Part shown: piece after piece, positions 1 through 6,233 of the stretch | How the letters are laid out: the number at the start of each line of letters is the position of its first letter | Numbering within the stretch: the first letter of the stretch is position 1 | Assembly (NCBI GenBank): GCA_021816565.1 | Contig: JAKAXN010000173.1 | Coordinates: 1-9,227 of the forward strand | Origin: Actinomycetes bacterium | GTDB taxonomy: Bacteria > Actinomycetota > Acidimicrobiia > Acidimicrobiales > Palsa-688 | Length of the DNA stretch: 9,227 nucleotides | Direction: 5' to 3' | Position numbers and translations under genes: made by a program | Notes under the pieces: generated by a model | The model's input: only the letters and a program-made list of their open reading frames with translations | What the model was told of the DNA's origin: nothing | The model's database searches: none

Positions 1-1
1 G

Positions 2-91
2 ATCTACGGCCTCCCCGGGAGCCCGGCCCTCTCTCAATTCCGCGAGGCGGCCGGCGGTCCGTCGTCCTTCTTCGCGTGCACCCGGCCGTAA
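2..91 (+). CDS. C-terminal tail of an unidentified upstream gene (5' end outside window)
   Basis: Reading from base 2 gives 29 codons ending in TAA at 89-91. The tail contains IYGLPGSPAL and ends FFACTRP. Nearly all third codon positions are G or C, as in the confident genes here, and this fits better than the other two forward frames, which are also open but give Arg/Pro-rich translations. I do not recognise the family. In actinobacteria hemQ often follows other haem-synthesis genes, but these few residues do not establish that. The piece is short, so chance openness in GC-rich DNA remains possible. Confidence 0.35.
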   Translation: MYGLPGSPALSQFREAAGGPSSFFACTRP

Positions 92-94
92 GCT
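89..94 (+). promoter_or_regulatory. Putative -10 element of a leaderless hemQ transcript
   Basis: TAAGCT fits the actinobacterial -10 consensus TANNNT. It ends 7 nt before the hemQ ATG, so transcription would start at or within a base or two of the start codon. No convincing -35 or Shine-Dalgarno sequence is visible. The hexamer also contains the probable TAA stop of the upstream reading frame. Confidence 0.5.
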
Positions 95-101
95 GGGAAA
101 C

Positions 102-788
102 ATGACCGCGGAGCCGTTGAAGCCGACCGTCGGATGGGGAGTGCTGCACCTGTTCTGCCGGCTGGGGCCGGCCGCGGACGGGCAGGCCGTGATCTCGGCG
201 GTCAAGGAGATGGAGGGCGCCGACCACCAGGTGGTGGCGTTCTCCGTGCTCGGTCACAAGGCCGACATCGGGTTCATGGCGCTGGGGCCGGACTGGGTGC
301 GCCTGCGCCGGCTGCAGAGCGCGCTGCAGCGGGCCGGGCTGGAGGTGGCCGACTCCTACGTGTCGCTGACCGAGGTGTCGGAGTACGCCAAGGGCATGCC
401 CGAGGAGCACCTGCAGGCCCGGTTGTACCCCACTCTGCCGCCCGAGGGTAAGCGGGCGATCTGCTTCTACCCCATGAGCAAGCGCCGGGGGGACAAGGAC
501 AACTGGTACTCCCTCGACTTCGAGGACCGCAAGCGGCTGATGATGGACCACGGCCGGTCCGGCCGGCGCTTCGCCGGGCGGGTGGTGCAGCTCATCACCG
601 GCTCCACCGGCCTCGACGACTACGAGTGGGGGGTGACCCTCTTCGGCGGGCACCCCGACGACCTCAAAGACACCGTGTACTCGATGCGCTTCGACGAGGC
701 GTCGGCGCTCTACGCCGACTTCGGGCCGTTCTACGCCGGGGTCGTGGGCCCCGTCGAGGACGTGGTGGCCGAGGTCGGGCTGGCCTAG
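102..788 (+). CDS. hemQ: Coproheme decarboxylase (HemQ/ChdC, chlorite dismutase family)
   Basis: The 228-residue product matches the chlorite dismutase-like coproheme decarboxylases, which convert iron-coproporphyrin III to haem b by two H2O2-dependent decarboxylations at the end of the coproporphyrin-dependent pathway of monoderm bacteria. The YPMSKRR motif (residues 123-129) holds the catalytic radical Tyr123. The downstream MMDHGRSGR segment holds His150, the expected proximal haem ligand. Length is normal for the family (about 230-250). There is no signal peptide, so it should be cytosolic. The ATG at 102 lies 7 nt after a -10-like hexamer. No other haem gene can be identified in the window, though an unidentified reading frame ends just upstream. 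True chlorite dismutases are less likely because of the YPMSK signature and the lack of a signal peptide. Confidence 0.93.
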   Translation: MTAEPLKPTVGWGVLHLFCRLGPAADGQAVISAVKEMEGADHQVVAFSVLGHKADIGFMALGPDWVRLRRLQSALQRAGLEVADSYVSLTEVSEYAKGMPEEHLQARLYPTLPPEGKRAICFYPMSKRRGDKDNWYSLDFEDRKRLMMDHGRSGRRFAGRVVQLITGSTGLDDYEWGVTLFGGHPDDLKDTVYSMRFDEASALYADFGPFYAGVVGPVEDVVAEVGLA

Positions 789-829
789 CGGGGCCGTACC
801 CGGGCCCCGCCCGGACCGGGCCGGCCCGG
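788..829. terminator. GC-rich hairpin and palindrome between convergent hemQ and gadB
   Basis: An 8-bp perfect stem, GCGGGGCC (788-795) with GGCCCCGC (803-810) and a 7-nt loop, begins at the last base of the hemQ stop codon. A 14-bp perfect palindrome, CCGGGCCGGCCCGG (816-829), follows. No T-run is present on either strand, so this is not a classical intrinsic terminator. Its position between two converging genes suggests a bidirectional transcription barrier. Such stems also arise by chance in DNA this GC-rich. Confidence 0.4.
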
Positions 830-881
830 ATCCCCCGCCGGCCCCTCCGGACCCGGCGGTGGACCTCCGGGTAGCCGGGGC

Positions 882-2273
882 TCAGTGGTGGAACGGCTGC
901 TCCCGGGTGGCCAGGGCCTCGGGGACCGGGGCGTCGAGCGTCTCGAGGGCCGCCGTCTTGGTCCGCAGGTCGGCCAGGAGGGCGTCGGCCATGTCGAAGG
1001 TCATCCCGGCCCGTACGACTATGCGCAGCACGGCCAGGTCCTGGCGGTTCTCCGGGTAGGTGTAGGCGGGGACCAGCCAGCCCCGCTCCCGCAGCCGGTC
1101 CGACACGTCGAACACGCTGTAGTTGCGCACCTCCGGTTTGAGGGCGAAGGAGAAGACCGGCAGGTCCTCGCCGGAGCTGACCAGGTCGTAGGGGCCGATA
1201 CCGGCCACCCCGGCGGCCAGGTAGCGGGCCACGTCGGAGGAGTGCTGCTGCACCCGCCGGTACCCCTCGAAGCCGAGGGTGGCGAACATGAAGTACTGGG
1301 CCACGACCTCGGACCCGGGCCGGGAGAAGTTGAGCGAGAAGGTCGGCATGTGACCGCCCAGGTAGTTGACGTCGAAGATGAGATCCTCGGGCAGCGCCGC
1401 CCGGTCCCGCCACACCGCCCACCCCACGCCGGGGTAGACGAGCCCGTACTTGTGACCGGAGGCGTTGATGGAGGCCACCCGGGGGATGCGGAAGTCCCAC
1501 TCCAGGTCCGGCTGGAGGAACGGGGCGATGAAGCCTCCCGATGCCGCGTCGACGTGGACCGGGATGTCGAGGCCCTTCTCGGCCTGCAGGCGGTCGAGCG
1601 CGGCGGCGATCTCCTTCACCGGTTCGTAGCTGCCGTCGAAGGTGGACCCGAGCACGGCGGCCACCCCGATGGTGTTCTCGTCGCAGTGGGTCACCGCCGC
1701 GTCGGCGGTCAGGTGGAGCCGGTCGCCCTCCAGCGGGACCAGCCGGGCCTCCACGTCCCAGTACCGGCAGAACTTCTCCCAGCAGACCTGCACGTTGGCC
1801 CCCATCACCAGGTTGGGGCGGTCGGTGGGCTTCCCTGCGGCCCGGCGGGCCTGGCGCCACCGCCATTTGAGGGCCATGGCCGAGAGCATCACCGCCTCGC
1901 TCGATCCGGTCGTGGAGCACCCCGTCGCCTCGTCGGACCGGGGGGCGTGCCACAGGTCGGAGAGGATGCTGACACAGCGCCGTTCGAGCTCCGCCGTCTG
2001 GGGGTACTCGTCCTTGTCGATCATGTTCTTGTCGGCGGTGTCGGCCATGAGCCGGGCCGCCCGCTCCGGCATCGAGGTGGTGACGAACGTGGCCAGGTTG
2101 AGCCGGGCGCTGCCGTCGAGCAGCAGCTCGCTGGAGATCAGCTCGTAGGCCTCCTCGGAGGGGGTGCCCCGCTCCGGCAGCCGGTCCACCGGCAGGCGGA
2201 CGTCGATGCCGCTGTTCCGGCTGGCCGTGGCCCGCCCGTCGTGCTTCCCCCTGTGGTGGTGCACCGCCGCCAT
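882..2273 (-). CDS. gadB: Glutamate decarboxylase, PLP-dependent
   Basis: The 463-residue product decarboxylates L-glutamate to GABA, consuming a cytosolic proton, in acid tolerance or GABA metabolism. It aligns by eye over its whole length with bacterial GadA/GadB (about 466 residues). Visible landmarks are TTGSSEAVMLSAMALKWRWR (121-140), the cofactor-contacting HVDAASGG (Asp242), and SGHKYG, in which Lys275 is the expected Schiff-base lysine. The C-terminus ends FHH; His462 lies where E. coli GadB carries the His that plugs the active site at neutral pH, so pH gating may be conserved. The ATG at 2273 is preceded by GGAGG with 6-nt spacing. The gene stands alone, with no GadC antiporter or glutaminase beside it. 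Confidence 0.95.
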   Translation of the reverse strand: MAAVHHHRGKHDGRATASRNSGIDVRLPVDRLPERGTPSEEAYELISSELLLDGSARLNLATFVTTSMPERAARLMADTADKNMIDKDEYPQTAELERRCVSILSDLWHAPRSDEATGCSTTGSSEAVMLSAMALKWRWRQARRAAGKPTDRPNLVMGANVQVCWEKFCRYWDVEARLVPLEGDRLHLTADAAVTHCDENTIGVAAVLGSTFDGSYEPVKEIAAALDRLQAEKGLDIPVHVDAASGGFIAPFLQPDLEWDFRIPRVASINASGHKYGLVYPGVGWAVWRDRAALPEDLIFDVNYLGGHMPTFSLNFSRPGSEVVAQYFMFATLGFEGYRRVQQHSSDVARYLAAGVAGIGPYDLVSSGEDLPVFSFALKPEVRNYSVFDVSDRLRERGWLVPAYTYPENRQDLAVLRIVVRAGMTFDMADALLADLRTKTAALETLDAPVPEALATREQPFHH

Positions 2274-2279
2274 GGCCGG

Positions 2280-2284
2280 CCTCC
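2280..2284 (-). promoter_or_regulatory. Shine-Dalgarno of gadB
   Basis: On the minus strand GGAGG lies 6 nt before the ATG at 2273. This supports that start and contrasts with several other first-in-unit genes here that lack a Shine-Dalgarno sequence. Confidence 0.6.
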
Positions 2285-2342
2285 GTTCGCTCTCGCCGCT
2301 CCGGTTCCCCTGTGGCGCCGGGGCGAGCGGCTGCCGGGGGCG

Positions 2343-2348
2343 AGCATA
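2343..2348 (-). promoter_or_regulatory. Putative -10 of gadB
   Basis: The minus strand reads TATGCT, a good TANNNT match, about 70 nt upstream of the gadB ATG. This would give a leader of roughly 60 nt, consistent with the Shine-Dalgarno seen for this gene. The leader could form a small stem (CTCGCC at 2292-2297 with GGCGAG at 2322-2327). No clear -35 is seen. Confidence 0.35.
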
Positions 2349-2395
2349 GGCCCGGCCCCGGCAGCCGCCGGCCGCGGCCCACCGGGGGAACCGGT

Positions 2396-2401
2396 CACAA
2401 T
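2396..2401 (+). promoter_or_regulatory. Putative -10 of the alaX-larE operon (leaderless)
   Basis: CACAAT, one mismatch from TANNNT, is followed by six G residues and then the GTG start at 2408. The 6-nt distance would place the transcription start at the start codon. The G-run could alternatively act as a weak Shine-Dalgarno, so the leaderless reading is not the only one. Confidence 0.4.
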
Positions 2402-2407
2402 GGGGGG

Positions 2408-3124
2408 GTGCCGACGGAACAGCTGTATCTCCGCGACGCCTACCTCAGGGAGTTCGAGGCGGTCGTGACCGCCGTGGATCCCGAGGCCCGGCGGGTGGCC
2501 CTCGACCGCACCGCGTTCTACGCCACCGGGGGCGGTCAGCCCCACGACACCGGCGTGCTGGCCGGCCTGCCGGTGGTCGACGTCCGCAAGGACGGCGACG
2601 AGATCTGGCACAGCCTGGGTGAGGGCGGGCTGCCGGCCCTGGGGGCGACCGTCGACGGCTCGCTCGACTGGGAGCGCCGCCACGCCCTGATGCGCACCCA
2701 CACCGCCCTGCACGTGCTGTGCGGGGTGATCTGGAACGAGTGGGGCAAGGCGGTGACCGGGGGGAACATGGAGCCGCTGGCGGCCCGGATGGACTTCGAG
2801 TTCGACCCGCTCCCCGAGGGTTTCGGTGCCACGGTGGAGAAGCTGGTCAACGCCGAGCTGGCCGCCGCCCGCCCCATCGAGGTCGGATTCCTCCCCCGCC
2901 GCGAGGCTGTCCTCGACCGGGACCTGATCCGCACCAAGGTCAGCCTCATCCCCGAGTCGGTGCAGGAGATCCGGGTGGTCGACATCGTCGGCCTGGACAA
3001 GCAGGCCGACGGGGGCACCCACGTCCGCTCCACCGACGAGGTGGGCCGGGTGACGGTGCTCAAGACCGAGTCGAAGGGCAAGGGCAACAAGCGGATCCGT
3101 ATCCAGGTGGAGGACGCCCGATGA
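2408..3124 (+). CDS. alaX: AlaX-type alanyl-tRNA editing hydrolase
   Basis: The 238-residue protein resembles the free-standing relatives of the AlaRS editing domain, which hydrolyse Ser-tRNA(Ala) or Gly-tRNA(Ala) in trans. The N-terminal barrel carries FYATGGGQPHDTG (37-49), the standard AlaX/AlaRS entry motif. The metal site begins with HTALH (His98, His102). The second half, normally CGGTH, reads DGGTH here (Asp201, His205), so the usual Cys is Asp. The GTG start was chosen because the protein then opens PTEQLYLRDAYLREFEA, as family members do, and because a -10-like box ends 6 nt upstream. A longer in-frame start at 2312 would add a low-complexity Gly/Pro/Arg leader. It is the first gene of a four-gene overlapping operon. 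Confidence 0.85.
   Translation: MPTEQLYLRDAYLREFEAVVTAVDPEARRVALDRTAFYATGGGQPHDTGVLAGLPVVDVRKDGDEIWHSLGEGGLPALGATVDGSLDWERRHALMRTHTALHVLCGVIWNEWGKAVTGGNMEPLAARMDFEFDPLPEGFGATVEKLVNAELAAARPIEVGFLPRREAVLDRDLIRTKVSLIPESVQEIRVVDIVGLDKQADGGTHVRSTDEVGRVTVLKTESKGKGNKRIRIQVEDAR
3109..3113 (+). promoter_or_regulatory. Shine-Dalgarno of larE inside the end of alaX
   Basis: GGAGG lies 7 nt before the larE ATG and within the last codons of alaX. With the ATGA overlap this supports both the chosen start and translational coupling. Confidence 0.6.
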
Positions 3125-4038
3125 CCGCGGCCGAGCTGACGGGCGCCGGACCGGCCGTCCCTGACGTGGTCGCCCTGCTCGAGGACCTCGAGCGCCGGCT
3201 GCGGGCCGCCGGGAAGCTGGTGGTGGCCTTCAGCGGAGGGGTGGACTCGGCCCTCCTGGCCTGGGCCGCCCACCGGGCTCTGGGCCCGGCCGGCAGCGTG
3301 GCGGTGACCGCGGTGTCGCCGTCCCTGGCCCCCTCCGAGCTCGACGACTGCCGGCGCCTGGCCGGGCAGTGGGGGCTGCGGTGGCTGGAGGTGGCGACCG
3401 ACGAGATGGCCCGCCCGGACTACGTCGTCAACGGTCCGGACCGCTGCTACCACTGCAAGAGCGAGCTGATGGACCGCCTGGCTCCGGTCGCCGCGGCCGA
3501 GGGGGCGACCGTGGCTCTCGGGGTCAACGTCGACGACCTGTCCGATCACCGCCCCGGCCAGAAGGCGGCCCGGGAGCGGGGCGCGGTGTTCCCCCTGGTG
3601 GACGCCGGGTTCACCAAGGCGGCGGTGCGGTCCGCCGCCCGCCACCTGGGCCTGGAGGTGTGGGACAAGCCGGCGGCCGCCTGCCTGGCGTCGCGCGTGC
3701 CATACGGGACGCCGGTCACCCTCGGGACCCTGGCCGGGGTGGCGGCCGCCGAGGAGGCCCTGCGCCGGTTGGGTTTCGCCGAGCTGCGGGTCCGCCACTA
3801 CGGCGATCTGGCCCGCCTCGAGCTGCCCCTCGGGGTTCTGCCGGCGGTCCTTGCCTGCCGGGCCGAGGTGGTGGCCGCCGTCCGCTCCGCCGGCTACCGC
3901 TACGTGACGCTGGACCTGGAGGGCCTGCGGTCCGGCAACCTCAACTCGGCCATCGGTGCCGGGCCGCCCGGCGCCGCCGATGCCACCGGGGACGAACCCG
4001 GCGTCGGGGTGGCCGCGCTGGTTGGGGAGCGGTCGTGA
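3121..4038 (+). CDS. larE: LarE-type ATP-dependent sacrificial sulfur transferase
   Basis: This 305-residue PP-loop ATP pyrophosphatase belongs to the LarE family. In lactate racemase maturation LarE adenylates the pyridinium carboxylate precursor of the nickel-pincer nucleotide and donates sulfur from its own cysteine. The PP-loop SGGVDS is at 38-43. Other family blocks are RCYHCK (Cys109, Cys112), GVNVDDLSDHRPG (134-146) and KPAAACLASRVPYG (183-196), where Cys188 matches the sacrificial cysteine. The segment RVRHYGDLARLE (223-234) is also typical. A Gly/Ala-rich tail of about 30 residues makes it slightly longer than usual (about 270-280). The ATG overlaps the alaX stop (ATGA), and the next gene overlaps its own stop (GTGA). 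No LarA, LarB or LarC is in the window, so the acceptor of the sulfur is unknown. Confidence 0.9.
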   Translation: MTAAELTGAGPAVPDVVALLEDLERRLRAAGKLVVAFSGGVDSALLAWAAHRALGPAGSVAVTAVSPSLAPSELDDCRRLAGQWGLRWLEVATDEMARPDYVVNGPDRCYHCKSELMDRLAPVAAAEGATVALGVNVDDLSDHRPGQKAARERGAVFPLVDAGFTKAAVRSAARHLGLEVWDKPAAACLASRVPYGTPVTLGTLAGVAAAEEALRRLGFAELRVRHYGDLARLELPLGVLPAVLACRAEVVAAVRSAGYRYVTLDLEGLRSGNLNSAIGAGPPGAADATGDEPGVGVAALVGERS

Positions 4039-4274
4039 TCGGCCCCCGGGTCAGGCTGACCTTCCCCCCGGAGCTGGTCCGCCAGGCGGTCATGGGGGAG
4101 CTGGTCCGCCGCTTCGACGTGATGCCCAACATCCGGCGCGCCGATGTCAGCGAGGACATGGGCTGGATCGTCTGCGAGCTGGACGGCGACCCCGAGTCGG
4201 TGGCGCAGGCGGTGGCCTGGATGGAGGAGATCGGCGTGGACGTGGACCACCTGGACCACCCGCTGGAGAGTTGA
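4035..4274 (+). CDS. Stand-alone NIL domain protein
   Basis: This small protein (79 residues) fits the NIL domain, a ferredoxin-fold module best known at the C-terminus of the methionine ABC transporter ATPase MetN and in NIL-ferredoxin proteins linked to sulfur assimilation. Visible family features are an opening beta-strand VRLTFPPE, a helix ending in FDVMPNIRRADVS with the Asn-Ile pair at 32-33, a central WIVCELDGD strand, and the closing helix AWMEEIGVDVDHL. A single Cys47 lies in the central strand. There is no ferredoxin or transporter domain. The GTG start shares the GTGA overlap with the larE stop and is preceded by GGGAG 5 nt upstream. It may bind a small sulfur compound or help LarE; this is inference from context. 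Confidence 0.75.
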   Translation: MIGPRVRLTFPPELVRQAVMGELVRRFDVMPNIRRADVSEDMGWIVCELDGDPESVAQAVAWMEEIGVDVDHLDHPLES

Positions 4275-4735
4275 GCGACGAGGACCCGGCGGCCGCCCTG
4301 GCCGCCTACGCCACGGCCCTGGCCGACGGCGTCGAGTCCACCATCGCCTCGTGGGTGGTGGGCTGCGTCGAGCGGGTCATGACGGCGTGGGCCGGCGGGG
4401 TTCCCCCGGACGTGGCCGCCGCCGCGGAGGCCGCCGGCGCCCGGGCCGCCGCGGAGGTCGCCCCGGCGGTGCGCGAGATGCTCGAGCGCGACATCGACGG
4501 GCAGACAACCACCCCACTGGCCCTGGTGCGCGGCGCGCTCGGGTACCCGACGGCGGTCCTGAGAGCGGCGGGGGTGCCGCCGGTGGAGCGCGACGCCTTC
4601 TCCGAGTCCAGCTTCCCCGACGACGACTACGACCTGGCCCCGGCGTCCTTCTCCGACCTGGACCCGGCGCTCGGCGAGGTGGCGGTCAGATGGGGGGCGG
4701 CGAAGGCGTTCGAGCACAAGCGACGTCACCGCTGA
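4271..4735 (+). CDS. Unrecognised 154-residue protein, last gene of the alaX-larE operon
   Basis: I do not recognise the family. From a TTG at 4271 that overlaps the NIL stop (TTGA), the product is 154 residues. The first half is Ala-rich and probably helical, with VESTIASWVVGCVERVMTAW near residues 22-41 and an AEAAGARAAAEVAPAVREML helix. The second half has an acidic patch (FPDDDYDL) and ends in basic FEHKRRHR. There is no signal peptide or clear membrane segment. Third positions are G/C-rich, as in neighbouring genes, supporting real coding. The preceding GGAGAG is unusually close to the TTG (2 nt or less), so start by coupling or re-initiation is likely. Its final 50 bp overlap the histidine kinase gene on the other strand. 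Confidence 0.6.
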   Translation: MSDEDPAAALAAYATALADGVESTIASWVVGCVERVMTAWAGGVPPDVAAAAEAAGARAAAEVAPAVREMLERDIDGQTTTPLALVRGALGYPTAVLRAAGVPPVERDAFSESSFPDDDYDLAPASFSDLDPALGEVAVRWGAAKAFEHKRRHR

Positions 4736-6227
4736 GGGCCCTCTCCGGCGGGCCGGCGAGGGGGACCGAGATGGTGAACACGGCCCCGCCGCCCGGCGCG
4801 TTCGCTGCCGTCGCCGTGCCGCCGTGCTCGGCGGCTATGGCCGCCACTATCGACAGGCCCAGCCCGGAACCGGTACCCACCCGGGCCTTGTCGCCCTGCC
4901 AGAACCGGTCGAATACGTGGCGGAGGGACTCCTCGTCCAGCCCCTGGCCGTGGTCGCGCACCGTCAGCACCGCCGACCCGCCGGCCCGCCGGCACGTCAC
5001 CTGGAGGGGGGTGCCGGCCGGGGTGTGGACCAGGGCGTTGGTGACCAGGTTGGCGACCGCCTGGCGGATCTGGGGCTCGTCGACGTCGGCCACCACCGGC
5101 TCGGGGGCTTCCAGGGTCACCGGCCGGCTCGGATCGGTGGCCACCGCGTCGGTGCAGGCGTCGGCAGCCAGGACGCTCAGGTCGGTCGGGCACTTCTGGG
5201 TGTCGCGGTGCTGGTCCAGCCGGGCCAGCAGCAGCAGGTCCTCCACCAGGACCTTCATCCGGGCCGATTCCTCCTCGATGCGGCGCAGGATGGTCGGCAG
5301 GTCCACCCGGGCGGAGTCGCCGCTCACCCGGAACAGCTCGGCGAAGCCCTGGATGGACGTGAGCGGGGTCCGCAGCTCGTGGGACGCGTCGGCCAGGAAC
5401 TGCCGCAGCTTCTGCTCGGTGGCCTCCCGCTCGGCGAAGGCCGACTCGATGTCGCCCAGCATGGTGTTGAGGGCCAGGCCCAGCTGCCCGACCTCGGTGA
5501 CCCCGTCGGAGGGGCTGACCCGCTGGGACAGGTCCCCCGCCGATATCCGCTGGGCGGTGCCGGCCATGCGCTCCAGCGGGCGCAGGCCCCGGCGCAGCAC
5601 CAGCCACGCCCCGCCCGACACCACCAGCAGCAGGGCCGCCACCGCCGCCCCCTCTATGAGCAGCAGCCGGTCGACGGACTGGGTGACCGAGGTGGTGGGG
5701 ATGGCCACCAGCGTGTAGCCGCCCGGAGCGGCCGGCACCTGCAGCACCCGGAACTGCGTGGAGCCGTGCTGCGACGAGGCGGTGAAGATCCGCCCCCCGG
5801 CGCCGGTGGCCGGCAGGCGGGCCGGCAGGTCGGGCAGGACCTCCCCGCCGTACTGGATGTGCACGGGTACCGTACCGGCGGCGGTGACCCGCTCGGCGAC
5901 GGTGCCGGGGGGGAGGGACAGGCCGGGGCCGTTGTGTGCCCCCGGTCCGCCCGAGAGGGGCCCGGGTCCCGCCCCCAGACCGTAACGGTCCGCCTCCCCG
6001 CCTCCCGCACCGACGGCTCGCCCCGCGGTGACCGAGGGGTACTGGCCCAGGCGGAGCAGTTCCGAGTCGAGGGTCTGCTCCGCCACCGGTACCTCGGCCC
6101 GCAGCTGGGTGTCGAGCTGGCGGAACTGCGAGTCTCGGTAGATGGAGTAGGTGGCGGCGAGGAAGACCGCCGACGCGACGGTGACCAGCGCCACCAGGGC
6201 CAGGACCAGTCGCAGCCGGAGGGTCAA
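4686..6227 (-). CDS. Membrane sensor histidine kinase (HAMP, HisKA, HATPase_c)
   Basis: The 513-residue product is a typical OmpR-partner sensor kinase. It has an N-terminal membrane helix (about 6-27), an extracytoplasmic region to about 187 with a Gly/Pro-rich stretch (about 72-108), a second helix (about 188-211) and a HAMP linker (about 208-260). The H-box is DASHELRTPLTS with phospho-accepting His283. ATP-binding boxes follow: NLVTNALVH (393-401), DHGQGL (425-430), FDRFW (439-443) and GTGSGLGLSI (451-460). The TTG start at 6227 is chosen because GGAGG lies 9 nt upstream and no nearby ATG is in frame. The gene begins 6 nt after the regulator's stop, so the pair is an operon. The architecture resembles mycobacterial TrcS/TcrY-like kinases; the stimulus cannot be read from sequence. 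The last residues (about 494-513) look like a read-on tail. Confidence 0.93.
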   Translation of the reverse strand: MTLRLRLVLALVALVTVASAVFLAATYSIYRDSQFRQLDTQLRAEVPVAEQTLDSELLRLGQYPSVTAGRAVGAGGGEADRYGLGAGPGPLSGGPGAHNGPGLSLPPGTVAERVTAAGTVPVHIQYGGEVLPDLPARLPATGAGGRIFTASSQHGSTQFRVLQVPAAPGGYTLVAIPTTSVTQSVDRLLLIEGAAVAALLLVVSGGAWLVLRRGLRPLERMAGTAQRISAGDLSQRVSPSDGVTEVGQLGLALNTMLGDIESAFAEREATEQKLRQFLADASHELRTPLTSIQGFAELFRVSGDSARVDLPTILRRIEEESARMKVLVEDLLLLARLDQHRDTQKCPTDLSVLAADACTDAVATDPSRPVTLEAPEPVVADVDEPQIRQAVANLVTNALVHTPAGTPLQVTCRRAGGSAVLTVRDHGQGLDEESLRHVFDRFWQGDKARVGTGSGLGLSIVAAIAAEHGGTATAANAPGGGAVFTISVPLAGPPERALSGDVACARTPSPPPI

Positions 6228-6233
6228 GGTGTC

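Noticed and set aside
2400..2402. ATG overlapping the alaX -10 box as an alternative start
   Set aside because: It is out of frame with AlaX and yields a frame without a recognisable product.
2312..2407. Upstream ATG-initiated extension of AlaX
   Set aside because: The extra residues are Gly/Pro/Arg-rich and match nothing in the family; the GTG at 2408 gives the normal AlaX N-terminus.
664..2468. Long open frames over gadB in other frames (664-2382 minus, 885-2468 plus)
   Set aside because: They are Arg/Gly/Pro/Ala- or Gly/Val/His-rich with no domain motif and lie across a gene with clear catalytic residues; long shadow frames are expected in DNA this GC-rich.
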